Shown here in pieces: positions 34,904-45,717 of a DNA stretch of 64,000 bases; the stretch's first letter is position 1, and every line of letters starts with the position of its first letter. The translations under genes and the position numbers were made by a program. Origin of the DNA: Bretschneidera sinensis (lineage: Eukaryota; Streptophyta; Magnoliopsida; Brassicales; Akaniaceae); assembly GCA_023935145.1 (NCBI GenBank), contig CM043700.1, positions 62,151,620 through 62,215,619 of the forward strand, given 5' to 3'. A model generated the notes under the pieces. That model was not told where the DNA came from. It saw only the letters and a program-made list of their open reading frames with translations, and did not search any database.

Positions 34904-36418
34904 ATGTCTTCAGTAGATAGATTTTGTGATAGGCCTGGTAGTGAAGATAATGGGGATAGTGAGGATTTATCTAGGAGTTGGAGGAGGCCATGGGTATGAG
35001 CTTGTCCTCTAATGAGGATGTGTTCTTGAAGAGTGTCGATGACCGGGAGGGGCCACTGGCAATGGTGCTCTACGTGGCGATGGAAGAGAAGGAGGATGAA
35101 GAAGACTCCACCTCTGAGGGTGAGGATGAGGTAGACGATGCCTTGGCTGGGATTAGGGGGGACATGGTAGTGGAGGAAAGGGTGCAGTGGTCATTCATGA
35201 CAAACATTGTACCAAGCCAACTAAGGGAAAAGGGTCTTGAGGTTATTCGGAGGATGTACCGTATCCCCGAGAAATATACCCTCAAGCCAACTGGAGTTGA
35301 AGAAAGGGCATTTGATGTCCTCCAGAGTCACGCACCTTACGAGTTGTGTGTTTACGAACATCACATGAAGGTCGGGCTCAGGTTCCCTCTCCATCCCTTC
35401 TTCTGCACAATACTAAGGTTTTTTTTCATAGAACTATGTCAGTTGGTGCCTAACTTGGTGTAGCTAATCATGGCCTTTATATGTGTCTGCACGAAGGTGG
35501 GAAGGATGATAAACATCAACGTCTTCAAGGCCCACTTCTAGATAAGCAAGCACGGCGAATCTGGGTGGGTCGTGATTAGCTTGAGGGCAAAGAGGAGGAT
35601 ATTGAAGAAGAAGCCTTCCTCTATCAAGAGGTAGAAAAAGTCCTTCTTCGTCCAGAACGAAAGGAGTCTTGAAGTTCCACTCTTTTAGAGTCTGGATCGC
35701 GCGGGCAAACGCAAGAAACCGCACCTACTGTTCCGTGAATAGGAGACGTTGAACTCTATGGTGGTCACGCCACTGGACGTGGAGGTCCTATACGATAATG
35801 AAGAGTTGGCGAGGCACGACCTTTACCCTCGATGCCCAGAGGAAACCATAGAGAGCAATAGTCTTTGTGCTTATGTCCCCTTTTTTCTGCTTATATATTT
35901 TTCATGTTTTGCTTTTCTTTCTCGTACGTTCATTTCACACTTATGCATTTTCTTTTCTATGCTTAGGAAGAGATGGAAGTTATAGTTAGGGCTAGGGAGC
36001 GGACCACAAGGATTGCCCTAGAGAAGAAGAGGACTGCCTGGATGGGGAAACAGTCTATACAGGCTCAAGGTTTGAGGAAAAGGCCATGGGCCCCTTCCTC
36101 TGTTCTTGTTGATGTGGATAGCTCTCATTTGAGCCGAGGGTTATCCCTACTGCACCCTAATTGGAGCCGACACAAGCTCCGTTTTTGTCTCGGAGTGCTC
36201 CTTCGGGGTCCACGGTCTTCACACTCAATTGGGGCTTGATGATCGATGATTCTATCTTCGCCCATCCTTGGGTTTCTCGGGAGCACCTCGTCATGGGGGT
36301 CCTGCCTTGTGACCTGATTAAGCTTTCGCAGAGGCCGATCGAGGGGCTCTACTCGGCTTTTGAGGCCTTAACCTCCCAGGTAAAAGTTGTCCCTCTTTTT
36401 TCCTTGACCTCCCAACCC
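34904..36418 (+). pseudogene. Antisense accessory gene of element B (gypsy-type transposon domain, PF04195-like)
   Basis: The ATG at 34904 opens MSSVDRFCDRP, like element A. After a frame change, 34978-35462 stays open: an acidic segment (about 35080-35150), then QLREKGLEVIRRMYRIPEKY and APYELCVYEHHMKVGLRFPL followed by HPFF, the core of the putative gypsy type transposon domain. Stops at 35461 and beyond break it, but SSIKR-stop-KKSFF and LDVEVLYDNEELARHDL are readable. An apparent intron of about 110 bp (GT at 35861, AG ending 35970) sits where element A has one. Then EMEVIVRARERTTRIALEKK and HPWVSREHLVMGVLP follow. The Tekay-like mosaic cuts it off at about 36421, so the acidic tail seen in element A is missing. 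Confidence 0.75.
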
Positions 36419-36421
36419 CTT

Positions 36422-38870
36422 ATGTGATGCATCGCTATATACCACAAATCCTTCATCACTATAAGGAAGCACTAACACTGATGTAGTAGTCAATTTTTCT
36501 TTTAACAGCTGGAAACTCCTCTCACATTCTTCTGACCACCTAAACTTTACTTTCTTTCTAGTCAATCTAGTCAATGGTCTAGCAATCATAGAAAATTGTT
36601 GGATAAATCTCCTATAATAACTAGCCAATCCCAAAAAGCTTCTAATTTTAGTTACACTAGTGAGTCTTTCCTAATTCAACATTGCTTCTACTTTCTGTCG
36701 GTCAATTGTTATTCCCTCTCCCTACATAACATGCCCTAAGAAAGATATTTCACTCAACCAAAACTCATACTTAGAGAGTTTTGCATATAATTTCTCTCTC
36801 CTCAAAATTTCCAACACTATCTCTAAATGTTGCAGATGCTCATTTTCATTCTTGGAATATACGAAAATAACATCAATAAACACAATCACAAATCTATCCA
36901 AGAATGGTTTAAACACTCGATTCATTATATCCATAAATATTGCAGGAGCATTAGTTAGCCCAAATGGCTATCACAAGGAACTCATGATGGCTATAATGTG
37001 TCTTAAAAACAGTCTTAGGCATGTCACCCTTTTTTATTCTCAATTGATGATAACTCAATCTCAGGTCTATCTTAGAAAACACTCTAGCTCTCTGTAACTG
37101 TTCAAATAAATCATCTATCATGGGCAAAGGATATCTATTCTTGATAGTGATCTTATTCAACTGTCTATAATCAATACACAACCTCATTGTCCCATCCTTC
37201 TTCTTGACAAACAACACAGGAGCTCCCCAATATGACATACTAGGTCGAATAAACTATTTATCTAGCAACTCCTGAAGCTGAACTTTCAACTCTCTCAATT
37301 CAACTGATGCCATTCTATAAGATGCTATAGATATGGGTGCAGATCTTGAAATCACCTCAATAGAAAACTCAATCTCCCTAGTGGGAGGCAACCCAACCAA
37401 CTTCTCAGGGAAAATGTCAGAAAAATATTTCACTATCAAGATTTCTTCTAACTTCATAACTTCCTTGCTATAATCCACCACATATGCTAAATATCCCTTA
37501 CAACTCTTCTTCAACCATTTACTAGCAGCTATGGCAGAAATAAGAAAATTGAAAAGTATCTTACGTTCTCCATGAAAATTAAATTCCTTATGTCCGGGTA
37601 TTTTGAACACCACATTTTTCCTAAAACAATTTACCCATGCATGATATGCAGATAACCAATTCATCCCCAGAATTAAATCAAAATTTGTCATATATAAAAG
37701 CAATAGATCAACTTTAAATTCTTTATCAGCCAGATTAATCGCACCACCTTGATAAATTTTTCTGATAATAACCCTATCCCCAGTAGGAACCTTAACAACA
37801 ATAGCATTCATCAAAAAACGCTAGCATCAATAGATTTCATATAAACACTAGATGCAAAAGAATGGGTTGCACCAGGATCAGTCAATAATCTAGCAAGCCT
37901 ACCAAGGATAGATACCATACCCATAACAACATCAAGAGTGGCTTGTGCATCCTGTTGGGTCAACGCATAGACTCTGCTATCTCTGGACTATAACTGACTA
38001 TCCCCAGTAGGAACCTTAACAACAATAGCATTCATCAAAAGACGCTAGCATCAATAGATTTCATATAAACACTAGATGCAAAAGATTGGGTTGCACCAGG
38101 ATCAATCAATAATCTAGCAAGCCTACTAAGGATAGATACCATACCTATAACAACATCAAGAGTGGCGTGTGCATCTTGTTGGGTCAACGCATAGACTCTG
38201 CTATCTCTGGACTATAACTGACTATCCCCAGTAGGAACCTTAACAACAATAGCATTCATCAAAAGACGCTAGCATCAATAGATTTCATATAAACACTAGA
38301 TGCAAAAGATTGGGTTGCACCAGGATCAATCAATAATCTAGCAAGCCTACCAAGGATAGATACCATACCTATAACAACATCAAGAGTGGCGTGTGCATCT
38401 TGTTGGGTCAACGCATAGACTCTGCTATCTCTGGACTATAACTGACTATCGTGTTCTCTCTCAGCTACTGATCCTCTACATCTGCCCTGCACACTCCCTG
38501 ATCCACCACCTCTCTCCATATGTCTTCTCCCAACACTTTCATCACCTATATCAGCAGATTTCCCCACTATACAATCTATACTAACATGTCATCTCTCACC
38601 ACATACAAAGCATATCTGCATAGGGAAATTTCGAGACAGATACCCCGTCTAATTACATCTAAAGCAAACCTTTGGCTCTCGATTATACATCAGATTACCA
38701 TCTTCCCCTGGTGGCATACTTACTCTTCTACTATAACTCCTACTTTCCATAGCCCGTCTCCCAAATCTAGGTTCTCACCGGTATTACTCTAAGCTACAGA
38801 AGAAACAAATTATGCTTGCCTCTGACTCTGTACTACAGTTCCTTGGGACAATGAACGCCTCTTCTAGGGT
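36422..38870 (-). pseudogene. Tekay-like gag(C-term)-PR-RT-RNase H, broken
   Basis: On the minus strand: two zinc-knuckle remnants near 38660-38570 (VCFRCN, ICFVCGERWH), then the protease area inside the 224-bp repeats. Next comes NFDLILGMNWLSAYHAWVNC (about 37690-37630), then [22 protein letters not shown] (37235-37175), [20 protein letters not shown], and the catalytic segment [10 protein letters not shown], where V replaces the second Asp of the usual DD pair. LGHVM follows, then LGLASYYRRFIQ and VYSDASHKGLG of RNase H, where it stops at the border. It is non-functional. Confidence 0.88.
37775..38446 (-). repeat. Three tandem copies of a 224-bp unit over the protease region
   Basis: The units begin TATCCCCAGTAGGAACC at 37775, 37999 and 38223 and are almost identical. 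The unit carries the protease active-site area (a DPGATHSF-like motif readable in the minus-strand frames). Since 224 is not a multiple of three, the triplication shifts the frame. The near-identity shows it is much younger than the surrounding decay. Confidence 0.95.
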
Positions 38871-39262
38871 GGTCTCTCACCCTGCACACTCATACTGCCA
38901 CCATCTTTAGTTCCCTCAAATCTAGACATCTTCAGCCAATCATGAACTTGAAACTCGAGAGGTCGTCTTTTATTATCAGTATATCCCTTCTGTCTGTTCT
39001 GTGATGCTCTAAGGTTTTCTCTAACTAGTTTGAATCTCTCAGTAGTCAAATCTATCATTTCTAGACCAAATATCTTTCTCTCTTCAACTTCTTCCCAATA
39101 TACTAGAGTTCTACACCTCTTACCATATAAAGTCTCAAATGGTGCCATCTCAATACTAGTTTGATACTGATTATTGTATGCAAACTCGATCAAAGGCAAA
39201 TAAGCATCCAGCTCACTGAGAAACTCAATACACTTGCCCTCAACATATCTTCTAGTATTCTG
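38864..39262 (-). pseudogene. Tekay-like integrase C-terminal part fused in frame to gag
   Basis: It reads FLSELDAYLPLIEFAYNNQY (from about 39225), then APFETLYGKRCRTLVYWEE and RRPLEFQVHDW, standard for the end of a Tekay/Del integrase core. At about 38960-38930 the protein turns without a stop into DWLKMSRFEGTKDGGSMSVQ, which matches the gag of element I near 55020. This in-frame join of integrase to gag cannot be an ancestral order. Confidence 0.8.
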
Positions 39263-39688
39263 ATGATAGAATTAAGAAAAATGATGATGCAGTGGAGTGT
39301 CAATGATAAAGGAATATTGGTGGCAAATATGGTGGCACAATCTTCTATTATTGATCGTTTATTACAGATGCAGGATAGAGATGAAGGGATAGAGAAGATC
39401 AGACAAGGAGTATTGAGTGGGAAACCAATTGAGTTTAGAATTAGAGAAGATGGTATGGTGGTATTGGGGTATAGAGTTTGTATTCTCGATGATGTGGATA
39501 TGAGAAAGGAGATACTAAAGAAGGCTCATGATTATGTAAATTCTATGCACCCGGGTAATAATAAGATGTACAGGGGGTTGAGACAGAATTACTGATGGTT
39601 AGGGATGAAGAAGGATGTAGCGGAACATATTTCTAGATGTTTGACTTATCAACAAGTGAAAACCGAGAATAGACATCCACTAGGTTTA
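39263..39688 (+). pseudogene. Tekay-like RNase H end and integrase zinc-binding domain
   Basis: The plus-strand frame 39263-39595 reads DKGILVANMVAQSSIIDRLL, EFRIREDGMVVLGYRVC and HDYVNSMHPGNNKMYRGLRQ. After a TGA (where the family has W) come GMKKDVAEHISRCLTYQQVK. The H-H-C-C zinc finger has lost its last Cys (CLTY instead of CLTC). Orientation is inverted relative to the integrase C-terminal part immediately to the left. Confidence 0.83.
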
Positions 39689-39689
39689 T

Positions 39690-40530
39690 TATAATTTTGG
39701 TATCAGAGCATTAAGTTTTATGATTCTGTAGATTGAATAAGAACTTAAAGAAGTGGAAGATTTAAATAAACTATATTTTAATGCAGAGTCTGAGGATGAC
39801 ACGTGGACATACTAGAGCTAGAGGTAGAATTCTAAATCAGAAGGGATGCGATAGACCTCAATATTTAGAAGAACTGAAGTAAAATGGGAGGTTGGGTCTG
39901 TGGTTCTTGCGAAGGAACATATTGATAGTACAGTTGGTACTAGTAGAGATGGGAGAGAATCTGAGGTTAAGAGGGATGAATTGAGAGAAGCTCTTGATCG
40001 TGCTATAGAGAGGATGAATGCAGCTGAAGAAAGGGCCGATAATTTGCAAAAGATATTGATATAGAATGGGGGTTATGATATGAATAGTGATAATAAAATG
40101 TTATTATCAAATTATATGAGATATAAATGAGTGAATATTAAAAGACTATTTATATAAATTGAATACTTTTAGTAAATTTAATTCACTGAACGTATGAAGC
40201 TCATCCCTCAATGTCAAATGATTTTAGGCAGTATACAGGACAGATAGTTGGTGAGCTGAGATTCAGACGGAGTCATTATCTGTAAGCTATGTAGTCCACA
40301 TCCTTAGACTAATGAGAAAACAAAAAAATTATTTGTAAATATTCATGCATATTATGTTGTATAAAATGTTTAAGTTGAGATTTGAATGATGTATCTCCCC
40401 TATTAACGGTTAAAGATCGCTGTAAACAATTGCATATGGTATGTTTATTATTGCATATATGTATCGTGCTGTGATTTTCAAAATGTGACAACACTGTTTT
40501 GGGGGTGGTTAACCCGGGATGGGTCGTTAC
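39690..40530 (+). other. Tekay-like PBS, gag start and LTR end
   Basis: TTTTGGTATCAGAGCATTA at 39695-39713 is a tRNA-Met primer site. MQSLRMTRGHTRARGRI near 39781 is the gag start, like that of element I. From about 40085 the sequence is the reverse complement of the LTR part seen at 52407-52870, ending CGGGATGGGTCGTTACA at 40514-40530. Stops interrupt gag throughout. Confidence 0.75.
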
Positions 40531-40534
40531 AATG

Positions 40535-41340
40535 ACATACCCTTCTGATATGATACGGGTCTTCCCAATTTGGGATGAGCTTCCCCGTTTCTCATAGACG
40601 AGACACTTCGCTTTTTCGTAAGACGAGGTAGTGCAACTTGAAACTTTTATTTCGGACTCGAGAGTTGTAATACCTAGCGGTCCTTTGTTGATAGGTGACC
40701 AGTCGAATCTATTCTTCGTCTCGAGCCTTGTAGATAAGATCGATGTTCACCCGTAGGGCTTCTTCGTTGTTGCCTTGTTCGAAGTTCTGTACTCGTAGCG
40801 AAGGCACCTCAATCTCTAAAGAAATGACCGCTTCAAAGCCATAGGCCATGAAGAAGAGGGTTTCTCCTGTGGGTCTTTGGGCAGTGATTCGGTACGCCCA
40901 GAGTAATGTTTGGAAGGTGGTTAGTCCATTTCTTGTCTGCTCTATCTAATCTTCTCTTGATACCTTGCAGAAGTGTCATGTTAGTTACTTCGGCCTGCCT
41001 GCTAGCCCGTGGGTACCCAACGGAGGAGAATCGGTGCTTGATGCGCAGCTCTTCACAGAATGTCTTGAATCGGGCGATGTCAAACTGTCTGCTGTTGTCA
41101 ATGACCAATACTCGGGGCACGTCGAAATGGCATACTATGGACTTCCAAATGAAACTTCAAGCCTGGTAATCAGTTATGTTGGCCAGCAGCTCCGCCTCTA
41201 CCCACTTAGTGAAGTAATTTATTGCCACGATGAGGTGCTTCCGTTAGTTGGGTGCCCTGGTAAAGGGATCGATGAGGTCCATTCTTCACATGGCAAAGGG
41301 AAGTGGGCTTGCGATCGAGGTAAGAGGATTTGCTGACTAA
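40535..41340 (-). pseudogene. Tat-type integrase core of element B
   Basis: From about 41300 on the minus strand: RMDLIDPFTRAPN, HLIVAINYFTKWVEAELL, then VPRVLVIDNSRQFDIARF and FCEELRIKHRFSSVGYPRAS, followed by EVTNMTLLQGIKRRLDRA. These carry the D-D-E positions of the integrase core in Tat style. Stops and shifts are frequent, and the C-terminus ends at the border with the Tekay-like mosaic. Confidence 0.85.
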
Positions 41341-41401
41341 AACATAAAACAGCTGAGTGTGGCTACTCGTTCTGTCAACCGTTTTACTTCTTTTTTTTCC
41401 C

Positions 41402-41427
41402 GGGGGGGGGGGGGGGGGGGAGGGGGG
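41402..41427 (+). repeat. Poly(G) run at the RNase H deletion point
   Basis: Nineteen G, one A and six G lie between RT sequence (ending about 41440 on the minus strand) and integrase sequence (from about 41340). RNase H and the N-terminal integrase domain are missing here, so the run marks the deletion junction or an assembly problem. Confidence 0.85.
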
Positions 41428-41439
41428 TCATACCAAGGA

Positions 41440-43000
41440 TAGCCTCAATTTTTTTTCGTGTTGGCCTCTATTCCCCTTTGGATTACCATAAAGCCGAGAA
41501 ACTTCCCCCATTGACTTCAAAAGTGCACTTCGCGGGGTTCAGTTTCATTTGGTGGCATCGAAGTACCTCAAATGATTCCTCTAAGTCGGCTTCGTGGTCC
41601 CTGGCATCGACACTCTTGACTAACATGTCGTTTACATAGACTTTCATGTTTCTTCTGATCTGTCCGTGGAAGATCTTGTTCACTAGGTTACCTCGACATT
41701 TTTAAGTCCGAATGGCATGACCTTATAAAAGTATAACCCATGGCCTGTGACGAAGGACATTTTCTATTGGTCAACCTCGTGTATGAGGATTTAGTTGTAG
41801 CCAGAATAGGCCTCCATAAAGGTCAGAAGCTCGTGTCTCGAGGTCGCATCGACAAGCTGATCAATCCACGGTAACGGAAAGCTATCATTCGGGCAAGCTT
41901 TGTTCAGGTCTGTGAAGTTGATGCAGATTTATAACTTGTTGTTTGGTTTTTTTAGCATTATCACGTTGGAAACCCAATCAGGATAGTCTGTCTCTCAGAC
42001 AAAGTTGATTGCGAGTAGCTTGTCTACTTTGGCTTTGATAGTGGCCTATCGTTCGGGACCAAATGATCTCTTCTTCTGGATGATTGGTTTATGGCTGGGA
42101 TCTACGTTTAACTGGTGTCCAATGACTTCTAGGCTGATTTCGGGCATGTCTGAGGTCGACCATGTGAACATATCCTGATTTTTTCGGAGGAGTGAGAGCA
42201 GGGATCTTTTGGGGCCCATGAGGAGGTTAAAGTCGATTTGGACTGTCTGGAAGGTGTTTTCATCGAGGGGGATTGCAGTTAATTCTTCCGTGGGTTGACC
42301 TCTAGGGGTTCTCTCTTCATCTCTGATGTCCTTTACTTCGAAAATGAGGGTATCTGTCCTTTTCCTCCCTCTTACGGCGTTTAGATAGTAGGATCTAGAG
42401 ACTTGTTGGTTTCCTCTGACTTCACCTACCCCATTGTCGGTGGGGAATTTCATCTTCTAATTGTAGTTGTAGACGACTGCTTTTAGTTTGTTGAGGGTGG
42501 GCCTACCGAGGATCACTTTGTAGGACGACGGTTGCTTGACTACCAGGAAAGTAGTTTGTACATTAGTTTTTTATGGGGCCTTCCCTGCGATGACTGGGAG
42601 AACTATGCTACCCATGGGGAACACCAGGCTCCCTGAAAAACCGTACAGTAAAGTGGAGATGGGTTCCAGTTAAGCATCTTCTAACTAAGGAGATTGTCTG
42701 GTCCGTCTTTCTATGCTTATGGGGCCTGTTGACGGATGCTACTTATCTAGTGTATACCTTTCCATTGTGTCCTAAGTTGCCCCAGCAACGAGACCTCCGC
42801 GGATTGTCTTGATAATCTTAGTTGTGGTGGCTTTCGGACCTATCTGGCTAGACTTTCCTTGGTTTGGCCCCAGGCTTCTTCAGGGGGCTTGGTGTGCTCG
42901 GCTTTGATTGGGTGGACGCTTGGGACTTCTTGTGGGTCGTTCGGGCATTCTCCCTGGTCGCGGTCTGGTAAACTCTTTCAATTGCCCCTGTTGATGAAGG
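41440..43000 (-). pseudogene. Tat-type protease remnant and RT of element B
   Basis: At 42453-42046 the protein reads GVGEVRGNQQVSRSYYLNAV and LLRKNQDMFTWSTSDMPEIS, the pre-RT segment also seen in element A. RT follows with DYPDWVSNVIMLKKP, ACPNDSFPLPWIDQLVDATS, YKVMPFGLKN and YVNDMLVKS (41640), where N replaces the first catalytic Asp. It ends after KCTFEVNGGSFSALW. Upstream, 42850-42480 keeps fragments of the protease region with shifts. Stops are numerous. Confidence 0.82.
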
Positions 43001-44389
43001 CCTCAATTTTTTGTTTCAGGGGCGAGACACTCTTCGGTATCGTGCCCATGGTTTCTGTAGAACCAACACCACTTGCTTTGATCTATGCTGAGGCGCAGCG
43101 GCCTCGGGGGCCATTGAAAGATTGTTCTGTCTTGGAGCTGCATTAGGATGTTCGTCCTAGACGCATTGAGCGGAGTAAAACTGTCAAAGTGGCCAGGGGC
43201 TTTGTACCTACCTTCGTGAAGGGGTCGCTTGGTTGGTCCGCTGTAAGGATCGACGGGGTCTTTCCTTTTTTTCTCCGTGTCCCTTTCTCTTTCTCTCTAG
43301 AAGGCTTGGTCATCTTTCGCTAGCATGTACTTTTCGGCCCAAGCCAGGATCTCGTTCATGTCATTAGGCAGTCGCCTCGTGAGTTTGGAACTAAAGATCC
43401 TGGATCTTAGTCCATTCTTGAATGCCATAATCTGGACGTTGGGACCGAGGTCAGGGATCACCCAAGCGGCAACGTTGAACCATGATATGTAGGCTCGAAG
43501 TTTCTCCCCTCGGAGTTAGATAATGTTGAACTGACTCTGAGGTCTTCTTAGGCCCTTTGCTGCTGAAGAAGTGGGCGCGAAGGCGTAGCTGAGCTCTTTA
43601 AAAGTGCCAATGCTTCCTAGTTTCAATCGGGAGTACCAAGTTCCAGCTGCTTTTTCAAGCGTTAGGGAGAATGCTCCGCACATAACCAGATTGGAATGCC
43701 GATGTAACATCATGGAAGTTTTATAATGTTGGAAATGATCCAAGGGGCCTATTGAACAGTCGTAGGGCTTAATTTGGGGCATTTGAAAGTTCGGCGGGAG
43801 CGGGGTTTCGAGAACCTCTTGAGTAAATTATGGGTCTTGAAGGTTGAGTTTTTTCAGGACGTTGTGGTCTCGGTGTTTGAGTGCTTCGTTGATTCTTTCC
43901 TCCATTTCTTTGATCCGTCTGTCGAGGTTGAGGTTGCTTCTGGATGAGGGGCTTCCTTTGGACTTGATAGTGTGGGGTGGTAATGGCTCCGCCGTGGAGC
44001 AATTGTCGATGGAGAGCCCATGACCAGTGGCGTTTGTGCGTCCAGAGGGCGTGTCGAGGAGGTGTGGGCGAGGGCTGGCGAGCCCCCTTCGGGATCTCAG
44101 TGGCGAGGTCAGTCACCAAGCATGAGAGTTCCAGAAGCTGCACTTGGAGCACGGGAATGGCAGGATGTGTTGAGGTGACCCTTTGGAGATTTTCTGGTGG
44201 GTCAATCTCCATGTACTGAGGACGTTGCACTCTAGGAATGGGTTGTGGGTCACAGCCTGAGAACCTTTGTTCGGATATAGCAGGGAGTCCTGACCTGGAC
44301 CGCTGGCTAGGGGCACTATTTTGTGTAGGTGCGGTGCTAGTCCCGGTGACTCCCCTATCGATGTTCCTAGTGGTGTTTTTGGGCGACAT
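43000..44389 (-). pseudogene. Gag of element B
   Basis: The ATG at 44389 opens MSPKNTTRNIDRGVTGT, then a Pro/Gln/Arg-rich N-terminus to about 43770 with a frame change. The conserved gag core at 43770-43516 reads PLDHFQHYKTSMMLHRHSNL and MCGAFSLTLEKAAGTWYSRL, and continues with DEILAWAEKYMLAKD-like sequence near 43340. It is a retrotransposon gag domain that would form the particle. A zinc knuckle is not readable. Confidence 0.82.
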
Positions 44390-44446
44390 GGCAACAAATG
44401 AGTTCTTTTAGACTCTTCACTTTTACTATTAGCGAGAGATAGTGGT

Positions 44447-44465
44447 TTCCTACGGACGACGCCAA
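44447..44465 (-). other. Primer-binding site of element B
   Basis: On the minus strand, TTGGCGTCGTCCGTAGGAA lies two bases inside the 5' LTR (44468). It closely matches the TTGGCGCCGTCTGTGGGAA site known from Tat-lineage elements. Confidence 0.85.
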
Positions 44466-44467
44466 TC

Positions 44468-45139
44468 TGTTAATGTCTAAAATCGGCTGCTGGGCTCGGT
44501 ATTTCAATGGTCTGCACAAGGAAATGTGGGTGAGCTAGAGAGTCACCAGAGGAAAAGGGGGGTGACGCCTCCGAAGACACTCCGACGCTTTTGTCAATAC
44601 AAGGTCTCGAGAAAATGGGGAGAATTATGATCAATGTTTCAGTAATGAGTTTTGGAAAACTGAAGATGGTTTGGATTCACATACTTTAAGCCTTTTATAG
44701 TATTTAGAGGCGAGGTTGGCCACGTGCTAGGGATGGAGCAATCTTGGAGATCTCGTTCCTTCGGCGGAGGATCTAGTCGTGTGTCCAATGATGGCCTTAT
44801 CTCTATAATCACGTTTAGAGTTCTGCGTAAGGGAGCTCGTGAGTGACGATAGTGTCACCAACTACTTGTCCATGTGTCATCAGACTGTTGGAGGGGAGTT
44901 GTCCATGTGTCATTAGACTATTGTAGGGGAGCTGTCCATGTGTTATCAGGCTGTTGGGAAACTGTCCATGTGTCATTGGACTATTGAGGTTTTGTCCACG
45001 TGTCATCAGACTATTGGGGAGGAACTATCCACGTGTCATCAGACTATTAGGGAGGAGTTGTTCATATGTCATCGGACTATTGGGGAGGAGCTTCCCACGT
45101 GTCATCATATCATTGGATGGTGAATTATTGGCTGTATCA
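44468..45139 (-). repeat. 5' LTR of element B
   Basis: It is the direct repeat of 32683-33280. The TATA box CTATAAAAGG is on the minus strand at 44700-44691. Upstream of it in transcription direction lie eight G-box units (44868-45113) compared with about five in the 3' LTR, which accounts for most of the length difference. Confidence 0.94.
44868..45113 (-). promoter_or_regulatory. G-box (ACGTG) array in the U3 of element B
   Basis: Eight units of 30-33 bp run as tgtccaCGTGtcatcagact, attggggaggagc. On the transcribed strand intact units read GACACGTGG, the core of G-box/ABRE sites bound by bZIP and bHLH factors in plants. Only some units keep ACGTG; others read CATGTG. The array lies about 170-420 bp upstream of the LTR TATA box. 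Confidence 0.7.
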
Positions 45140-45277
45140 CAATCCATGTTGCCAAGCAATTAATCTGAATTCCAAAAGATAATGGTAAGTGTAACTGAAC
45201 CATTAAGTAATCCATAAGGAAATTTTAATGTTAAATAGAAAAGCTTTAACTTTACATAGGACTGCTCTTGGAAGTTT

Positions 45278-45717
45278 TGTTGGAAAAACAAGATTCAATT
45301 GACCGAATGATTTATCCAGTCAACTGAATGAAGGACAAAAAGTCACTATCTGTTTTTCCAGTCGACTGAATACTGGACACCACTTTTCCTTTTGAAATAT
45401 TGATTCAGTCAACTGAATAAAACATCTAGTCAACTGAATGTTCGTTATTTTAAAATCTGGATTTTGGAAACAATCGTTTTTCATAGAGTTGTATCTCATA
45501 ACTTTTACCTCTTGACTTCTATAAATTTATGGAAGTTAAGAGAAGTTTAAAATAATTCTCTTCTTATTCTTCTTTTTTATCTCTTAAGATTTTTACAACC
45601 ATTGTTATTATTGTTTCAAGGAAAATATTGTTAATGTGATTCAAAGTCTTGAATTCTTTTTCCTTAATATTCTTTAATTTCTAGTGTTTGATTCCTACTC
45701 CAGAAATTGTACCAACA
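45278..45717 (+). repeat. Left Copia-C LTR (solo or partner)
   Basis: It starts TGTTGGAAAAACAAGATTC and ends ATTGTACCAACA. It matches 49686-50298 but lacks about 130-150 bp near 45620. No tRNA-Met primer site follows, so it does not behave as an intact 5' LTR. Five TTCAGTCGACTGAA-like palindromes occur in its first 160 bp. Confidence 0.82.

Larger units (their letters stand above)
36422..40530. mobile_element. Scrambled Tekay/Del-like Gypsy mosaic inside element B
   Basis: Five blocks of one chromovirus-like family are joined out of order: gag-PR-RT-RNase H (minus, 38870 to 36422), integrase C-terminal part (minus, 39262 to 38870), RNase H end plus integrase zinc finger (plus, 39263-39688), PBS plus gag start (plus, 39690-40080), and LTR end (plus, 40085-40530). 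The last block ends CGTTACA next to element B's integrase. The LTR, PBS and gag match element I at 52407-58119. Junctions with element B lie at about 36421 and 40530. Confidence 0.82.
32683..45139 (-). mobile_element. Element B: Tat-like Ty3/Gypsy retrotransposon with both LTRs
   Basis: The LTRs at 32683-33280 and 44468-45139 are flanked by the perfect 5-bp duplication CAATC (32678-32682 and 45140-45144). On the minus strand: 5' LTR, PBS, gag, protease, RT, integrase; then an inserted Tekay-like mosaic (36422-40530); then an accessory gene running antisense to pol (plus strand), a 48-bp minisatellite, hairpin plus PPT, and 3' LTR. RNase H is lost next to a poly(G) run. The 3' half matches element A part for part. 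Confidence 0.95.

Noticed and set aside
36852..37097. Plus-strand open frame over the Tekay-like RT
   Set aside because: It is a shadow of the minus-strand RT, which has clear catalytic-domain motifs.
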